DNA of 64,000 nucleotides from positions 62,001 to 126,000 of the forward strand of contig JARHVA010008362.1 of assembly GCA_037957365.1 (NCBI GenBank), in the 5' to 3' direction. How positions within the stretch are numbered: the stretch's first letter is position 1; each line of letters opens with the position of its first letter. Made by a program: the position numbers and the translations under genes. Positions 57,629-64,000 of this stretch are shown here, one piece after another. The notes under the pieces are model-generated. The model made no database searches, had not been told where the DNA came from, and was given only the letters and a program-made list of their open reading frames with translations. The stretch is from Torreya grandis (lineage: Eukaryota > Streptophyta > Pinopsida > Cupressales > Taxaceae).

Positions 57629-58920
57629 TTTAGACACCTAAATCTAGCCATAGATAACCTCTAATCTAGATTTTAGCAAATTTCCAATTAAAATGTATAA
57701 TTTAGCCTAAAAATGCTAAAACATGCTAAATGATGTGAAACTGACATATTCAAGTGTTGATTTTGGCTAGGATATCCCTAAATGGGGTAATGCAATTTAT
57801 GGGCTAGCTAACTTTGATCAGATCATTATGAGTCAAAATGCTAATTTTGCACCTGGGTGCTTTGGATTTCTCTTTCCTATCAAATATCTTGCAAAAGATA
57901 TGTGCCTTTATTATTTGTTATTAGTAACATCCTAAATGGAAATATGGTTCCAATGCATCTAACATCACCTTCTAACTCCAATCTAGTCAAATTTTGGACC
58001 AATAACAAGGCATTCTAATCAATCTAAGTAATTTAGCACAAAGTGCTTAAACATGCTTAAGAGCTAATTAACCCAAATCAAGGCATAATCAATAATTCCA
58101 TGGAAACTAGTTGAAAAAAATTTTTGGAAATAAATATTGAATATCTACATCATCAGGTGACCTCATTTTTTGAGAAGACATTCCTAGGCCATTTATGCCA
58201 CAAATATTAGGATTCATGCCCTACATGCCTCATCAATGCTTTCCATGATGCCCTCCATGCCTCTTAATTTCCCCTTCTTCCAATGTCATGATGAGGATAA
58301 TTATAAACTTAATTCCCAAAATTAAATTAATCCTCAACCACACATCTCAATCTCAAGATGGATGGTTTAGGTTGATTCTAGACATTCTAAAAAATCTATA
58401 AATAGAGAGGCCATGAACATCATTTTTAAATGATTTTGGTGCAGATTTATAATGCACAAATATATTTAAGAAGCGATTGAAATTAGTGTTACCATGCCAA
58501 ATTGATTCTAAGCCAAGCCAAGCCACAAGCCAAAGGTGCCAAGGAGAGATGGAGGTAGCCAAGCTTGCATTGCCAAGGACTTCATGAGCACAAGGTGAGC
58601 AAGACACTACAAAAATCACTTTGGAGCATCCAAAGAAGGTAAAATGGAGTTTTTTTGCATTTTAGTTGTGTGTTTTATTCATGTTTGTTAACTAATCTCT
58701 CCCTAGTGTCTAGGCCTAGATATGTTATGCTAGTTAGTGTGTTTCTTTCATTTTGTTTTCATTTTGGAACTAACACAATACTAATCATCCTCTTTTGAGT
58801 CAAATTCCTAGATTCACAATATTGACATAACAAAGCTCTATAGAATTGTACCTAGAAATTATGTATGAATGCCATTAATATAAGTCACTAGGATGGATGC
58901 CTTGAGTATCTAATTTGTAA
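57629..58920 (+). repeat. LTR B (E7 3' LTR)
   Basis: Starts TTTAGACACCTAAATC, a TG-to-TT variant of the TGTAGACACC start. The first kilobase is homologous to LTR A (opposite strand). The part after the TATA box (about 58420-58900) is homologous to LTR C: AAGCCAAGCCACA, TGCCAAGGAGAGATGG, AATTTAGTTGTGT-like and TAGGCCTAGA blocks. The right end is approximate. The open frame on the minus strand at 58353-58619 is a shadow. Confidence 0.75.
58396..58405 (+). promoter_or_regulatory. LTR B TATA box
   Basis: CTATAAATAG, followed by AGAGGCCATGAACATCA, which is conserved in LTR A. Confidence 0.65.
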
Positions 58921-60169
58921 TGCCCAAGCTCACTTGTGATCCTCTGGGCCTTTAATATCTCTAAGATGAACATTTTATCTATTTTCATTATATACACTAT
59001 ACTCTATTTATTCAAAAAAAAAAATTGAAAATGGTGTTGTATCTATACAAGTGTTTTTCTAGTTTATATGGATATAGAATGATTCTATGAATGTAACTCA
59101 AATGTAGTAGTTATAATAGTATAATTTTGATATATGGACTAAGTCAAGCTTTGTTCCAAGTCTTTAATGGCATCCTTGTTCCAAGGAATGATGTTGAAAT
59201 AAACTACAAAATAGTCTAAGTATCAAAAAATACATGTACCCAAGCCTTGACTCCTACACCAAAAGCACTAGCTTGAGTTTAAAGACTGATATAAACAAAC
59301 TCTTGATTTGTTAAGTGCCTAAATGACACTTATCTTCCTAACCTAAATTATTGTACTCTTGAGGACCAAAACTATCCCTATATAGACTTGTGCCTATACA
59401 CTCTCAGCCTAGCCTAAGAATAACTTGTGCCTATGAACCTTCCAAGTACCCAATTGTAAATGACCAAACCTCTTAAAAATTAAGTTATGTCATGGCTTGA
59501 CTAGCCCAACATGGGCCCTAGTCCTTTCTCTATTGTACTTCGAGTGAGTGCATAAGACTCATGTATTATGTTAAATGATGCTAGCATAGTAGATTATTAA
59601 ATGTTATTCACTACAGGATGTTCTATGCTTACACCTAGTTGTAATAAGTTTAGAATTGACTTCGATAGCTAGCTAAGTTCTTGACAAAGTAAATGACCTA
59701 AAAACCAAGACTTTTATACAATAGTCAATCTATATAAATTGACACTGATCGGTCTAAGATTTACATCGATTCCTTCTTACGTATAAAAACAAAGGAAAAT
59801 AAATGTCTTCTCACATACATATGGTTATCAAGATGATCATAAAACTAACAAATAAGACTAATTCTTATAGGCAAATAGTCAGTCAAGCAATATTCAAGTT
59901 GTTAGGAAAAAAACAAAAACTAGAAAGCTCAAGAACAACTTGTCAAATACATTTTTTCCCTTCCCTATTCTATATACAAGAGTTGATGTCAATATTAGGT
60001 GGATTAACTTGATTCTAGAAAGATCGACAATAGTTTTGTTAGGATTAACATCGATCTCTATGTAAAATTATGTGTGATTAAAAATAAGTATACAGGAAAA
60101 ATAAAGTAAAGACTCAAATTTTTAATATTGTCAAGAACTCAATAGAAAAACTAGGAGCAACATTTTCAT
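58921..60169. other. Unassigned sequence between LTR B and LTR C
   Basis: AT-rich; a run of ten A lies near 59015. A phrase ATTGACACTGATCGGTC (59739) and GATTAACATCGATC (60043) have similar ATCGAT endings. No coding pattern or LTR end was fixed. Confidence 0.4.
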
Positions 60170-61253
60170 CTCCTTTCTTGTATGGGATGCTTCAAGTCCC
60201 ACTAGGTGTTCCATTTATGATCATAGGAATCTAAGAAAAGAGGTTAGTAATATGTTAGTTTAAGAATAAAAAATTCAATAAACACACTTAAACTTACACT
60301 CCAAGCCTAGATATTAAGGGTGAGCTTAGTAACAAAATATAAATGAAAACACAACTAAATTACAAAAAGACAATGAATCTTTTACCTTCATTGGGAACTC
60401 CAAATGACTTTTTGAGTGGATTGTGCAGATTGTGCATCAAAGAGTCTTTGGAAAATGAAGCTTGTTAGCTCCCTCTCTCCTTGACACCATTAGTTTTGAT
60501 GTGGCTTGATGTAGCTTGGCTAAATATTTTTGCATTATAACATTACTTTCAACAAAATACCTTGTCACTCTCCAAATTTTCATAACTTTGTCTTGTGACA
60601 AATTAAAATTCAATAGGAAAGGGTTTGTATTTATATCAAATGGATTTAAGTTCAACCTTAGGAGAGTTAAGGTAGAGTTAAGGCTTGGAATGAGTTCAAA
60701 CCTAACCTAGGTAAGTCAAATATAACCCTAGTATAATTAATAGTTGTCAAGTAATAATGATTTGCAATGAATAGGCATGGGTCTCCAAAATGAGATATTT
60801 TAGGATATTTTCAAGGAGCTTGACAACTCATAAAGTCAATCATGAAAGGCTAGGATATTTTCATTTTTAAATTTCCTTTTATAGTTATTCATTAATCTCA
60901 CATGGATAATTCAACTAGTCATTTAATTTGGTTTAGCTTGTTAATTAATTATGATTATCCATTTAACTCTTTCAATATTTGATATTTATTCATGTACCCC
61001 ACTTAATATGTCTATATGTTAAATTAATTGTTATGATGTTGTAGAATGCTTAGGGATGAATCCGTGATAGGTTATTATTGTATATAATATAATACCCTAA
61101 TTAGGATGTCTCAAAATGATTTTGAGCTTTGATGAATGATGCAAAAGAAAATTTGGTAAGTTTAGTGATTCCTATACTTATTTTGTGATGGTTTGTAGGA
61201 ATCAATCTGAAGTTTGGTTGAAGGCTAATTATGGCTAGTTTTAGGTGTCTACA
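60170..61253 (-). repeat. LTR C, minus strand
   Basis: Starts TGTAGACACCTAAAACTAGCC at 61253 on the minus strand; LTR B has the same CCTAAA and CTAGCC blocks at its start. Between start and TATA box the two differ; after it they align again (GCCAAGCTACATCAAGCC, GTCAAGGAGAGAGGG, GAAGGTAAAA, TAATTTAGTTGTG). The open frames here (60437-60655 and others) are by-products of the LTR. The inner end is approximate. Its interior and partner LTR are not recognised. Confidence 0.65.
60628..60635 (-). promoter_or_regulatory. LTR C TATA box candidate
   Basis: Minus strand TATAAATA in GATATAAATACAAACC, at a position relative to the LTR start comparable with those of LTRs A and B. Confidence 0.55.
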
Positions 61254-61365
61254 AGATGAATAATTCATTTTAATCAATGACACATTACCACTTGGTTCTA
61301 TTGTTTTAGTAGTATAATTTATTGAGAATTACACATTCAAACCATAAATGGAAGTTTAGTCATAA

Positions 61366-61610
61366 TATTACAACTCGGTAAAGGCTTCCATATTAATGCA
61401 TGATCCTGATAGTATAGATCGAGATCAAAAAATATTAAGGGAATACCATTTCTATGATGATCGATCACATTGTATAATGTATGTGCAAGGATATTTTGAG
61501 ATGTTATTTGGAAATTTGAACAAGAGGAAAATTAATTTCAATCATCATTATAATTGGTCCAATAATTGCACACCATAATTTAAGAATGCAAAATTTTGGA
61601 AGAAAAATCA
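61366..61610 (+). pseudogene. Fragment of an unidentified conserved protein (not LTR-derived)
   Basis: An open stretch from upstream of ATG 61396 to TAA at 61576, then about ten more codons. Translation includes VKASILMHDPDS, ILREYHFYDDRSHC, YVQGYFEMLF and HHYNWSNNCTP, then stop, FKNAKFWKK. The pattern REYHFY.S/DDR.H...FVQ, then W-S-D-G-C-x-x-Q-F-K-N, is one I recall from uncharacterised plant and animal proteins, possibly transposase-related; the stop is where Gln would be (CAA to TAA). It is flanked by LTR C and a copia LTR. I do not assign a function. Confidence 0.45.
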
Positions 61611-61611
61611 T

Positions 61612-62100
61612 TGAGTTGTGGGGGGTGAATCAATCTTCAAAACTTTAAACAATCTTACTCAAATAATTATAGATCATTTAAATAATGATGTACATCTTAG
61701 AAAGCATAATCACCAATCAATAAGAGAATAGAACATATTAACATAATATATATGTGGGAAACCCTCAAGGGGAATAAAAACCAATGAAACACAACTTGTA
61801 CAACTTTTCCTATAAGATCATAAATAAAATTTAGTTGAGAAACAACCCAAAAGGTAAAACCAAATTGATATTAAGATACAAACCCATTCATGATCAATCA
61901 CCCACTCAATCAACACTTTTAACCTATCCACATTGCTCTTGTTGTCCTCATTAGAACAGTTCATATAACCCTATATATACCTAGAAAGTTTGTCTAAAAT
62001 AATTGAAACATAAACACAAATTTTCCAAACAAACAAGGAAAAAACATATAAAAATAATCCTTATTAACTCAATTTCATCTCCCTATGCATTAGACCTCAC
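61612..62100 (+). repeat. Copia-type LTR, 5' part
   Basis: TGAGTTGTGGGGGGTGAATC at 61612-61631 matches the G-run and GTGAAT common near the start of many plant copia LTRs. GTGGGAAACCCTCAAGGGG at 61754-61772 matches the paired AACCCT...AGGGG block typical of such LTRs downstream of that. No partner or end is in view. Confidence 0.45.
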
Positions 62101-64000
62101 AACTCAAGGAAAAAGTGCTCAACCCCTTATCTACAAGTAGATTACTCAGAATTACCATTTGGTCTCAAATCACAGACATGGAACCTTGAAATTTTGACTC
62201 CTATATGAACAAATTTAAGGTATTAAAATGAATTATTATGATTTTAAATAATACTTATATAAACTTAAATCAAAAATATCAAAATCACAAATGACAACTA
62301 TTGGTCTTACAAATAAATCTTTTGTCTTTAGTATACACAATCAAACTTTAACCAATCAACCCATTTTGGCTTTACCATTTCAATCACTTTAATTAAATTA
62401 AAATATTTTAAAAATAATGTATAGTAAATTAATTTCTTAAATAACATAAATATATGTAATGGATGCTTCAAATCAGGGCATATGGCCTCCAACTCATCAC
62501 TCCCACTTGCTTACTTAGATTTGTCAATTTGCCTTAAAACACTACCATGGTGAGAAAGAATTTTAACTCTCGTGTAGACACTTTTAGAGACTCTTTATGA
62601 TTTTTGGTGATCATATTATATAATTAGATAACTCTAATAGATAAATATATAATTTTTAATTGAAAATATTGGTCTTGCAGACCAATCTCACAACCTTACA
62701 CCTTCACTTTCTCATCTGCACTAGACAAGTCAACTTATGAGAATTTTTTTCATTGATCTCCAAAACATATAAACAAAATTAAAATACATTATAGGTATTT
62801 AAAAAAAACCATACATTTGGATATATCTCTAATCCATGACAACACATCCCTAATCTCATTCTCACTTCTACTTGGTTTTTCTCACTATCTACACCATTAG
62901 GCCTTTTAGTGATAAGTCAACTTGGATGACCAATTTAACACATCTAAGGTTTATAACCTACTCATAAACCATAATGGACATTATATATAATTATCAAGAT
63001 TTAATATCCATCCATTTATCAACTTTGACTCGGTTAACCCTATTTGCTATAGTAAATTTCTTAGAAATAAGGCCTTTTTTGTAGGGTCTACTCACTTATA
63101 TGACAAACCAATGACATATGGAGATATTTAGGAGAGTAAAATACATTATTAAATCATTAAAATATTTCATAAAACCCATTATAATCAATTTCCATCAATA
63201 TATTCCACATCGATTCAAAGTTACGCTTTTGGAGAGGTTTAAACCACCTTATAGACTTAATGATCATTCATAAACCATAGGACCTTAATCCAAAGACCAA
63301 TGCTTGTAAATTTGTTATAGGAACATTAAACATATACCATTAATGTATTATGTTATCATGCATGGGTTAAACATTCCAAAAAGTACATGAAAGTTCTTCT
63401 CAGGTTGAGAATCCTTTATTTTATGCACATAAAAAATATCAAAACCACATTCCATTCATTTTCTTACATAATTTGACCTCAAACTTGGTAAACATACCTA
63501 AAACAACATGAAATAACTCTATAAATTCTCATTTGTCCATGGTTACCTTGGAAACTAAACTTTATATCCCATTAGGCCACCATCTCTCTTTTCTCTCTAA
63601 GCATTTGATTTATAAGTCACATTAGGCATTAAAACACACCTTCTAGATATTGTCCAAGCACTATCCACCTCACTCACATGATAAATAAACCTATCACATT
63701 ATATATTACTACTTTTTATGGTTTATAGGTTTTGATAACACATCATGATCCCTTATTAGGTCAGGTAAAGTCTAGAACTAGTTTATTTTCATGTTAGCCC
63801 TGTAGGGTCTACCCCTGTAGACTCACCTTGAAGCTCTATTGAGTGATATAAGGATTCATATACATGATAAAGTGTCCTCAAACATCCTATTATGCTTTTG
63901 TGCATCCATCTTACTAATCCACCATGATCCTTTATACACAAGACTATGTATCTTATGTATAAGCCTTCTCAAGTCTCCTACTAAGTTCAAACACTTGAAA
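62101..64000. other. AT-rich sequence, no gene recognised
   Basis: About 1.9 kb. A degenerate repeat of about 190-205 bp is suggested by GTCAACTT-like blocks at 62523, 62729 and 62916, each preceded by a CTCACTTC-like stretch and followed by AATTAAAATA-like sequence. GTAGGGTCTAC also occurs twice (63080s and 63800s). It may continue the copia LTR. No open frame with a recognisable domain. Confidence 0.35.

Larger units (their letters stand above)
50356..58920 (+). mobile_element. E7: Ty3/gypsy element, 5' truncated, with accessory region
   Basis: Begins abruptly in the gypsy RNase H, continues through integrase (stop at 51852), a 181-bp tandem array, a long decayed accessory coding region, a purine tract and LTR B. 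gRNH runs straight into integrase with no aRNH between. Its 5' half, with gag, protease and RT, is absent. The LTR family is shared with LTR A and, in part, LTR C. Confidence 0.78.

Noticed and set aside
58353..58619. 88-codon minus-strand frame near 58.5 kb
   Set aside because: Shadow of LTR B, overlapping its TATA box and U5.
59700..60060. Possible regulatory cluster with ATCGAT and GATCGGTC words
   Set aside because: Two loosely similar words without spacing or symmetry; no support beyond chance.

Overview
The window is plant nuclear DNA from an AT-rich, retrotransposon-filled intergenic region. No intact host gene, tRNA, rRNA or CRISPR array was seen. Almost everything recognisable belongs to LTR retrotransposons: Ty3/gypsy elements of the plant Tat/Athila type and Ty1/copia elements. 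Most copies are full of stops, many of which fit C-to-T loss of CAA/CAG (Gln) or G-to-A change of TGG (Trp), as expected for old, heavily methylated DNA. The number of old, nested families suggests a large-genome seed plant, possibly a gymnosperm; no lineage-specific gene confirms this.

Layout. (1) 3-10461: Ty3/gypsy element E1 on the minus strand, with both LTRs, gag, protease, an extra RNase H, RT, the usual gypsy RNase H and integrase; the extra RNase H lies BEFORE the RT. (2) 10462-10844: minus-strand fragment, probably of a Tat coding region. (3) 10845-16780: a probable older LTR (TGTTAGAA...TTCTAACA) split by E2, a fairly young, internally deleted copia element at 12268-16755 with a perfect TATAT target duplication. 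(4) 17636-26075: E3, a plus-strand element with LTRs of about 1.2 kb, gag and protease but no RT or integrase, inserted into an older copia-like sequence whose LTR end, primer site and gag remnant lie at 26076-27550. (5) 28386 to about 38.9 kb: E4, a plus-strand Tat element with RNase H order gRNH then aRNH. (6) 39.1-47.8 kb: E5, a minus-strand Tat element meeting E4 tail to tail. (7) 49.25-50.36 kb: LTR A (minus), placed exactly against the truncated polyprotein of E7 (plus, 50356 to about 58.9 kb). E7 has integrase, a 181-bp tandem array, a long decayed accessory coding region, a polypurine tract and LTR B. (8) 60.2-61.25 kb: LTR C (minus), related to A and B. (9) 61366-61610: fragment of an unidentified conserved protein. 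(10) From 61612: a copia-type LTR start, then AT-rich sequence with no recognised gene.

How the parts relate. Each autonomous element once encoded a gag shell and a protease-RT-RNase H-integrase polyprotein, flanked by LTRs carrying promoters. None can work now: RT or integrase catalytic residues are changed in E1, E2, E4 and E5, and E3 never shows a polymerase. E3 has a gag knuckle like those of E4 and E5, so it may have used their enzymes. The items most worth a second look are the RNase H placement in E1, the gag-protease-only E3, the E7 accessory region and 181-bp array, the CCGACGTCGG palindrome cluster in E2, and the fragment at 61.4 kb. All boundaries, homologies and divergences were judged by eye.
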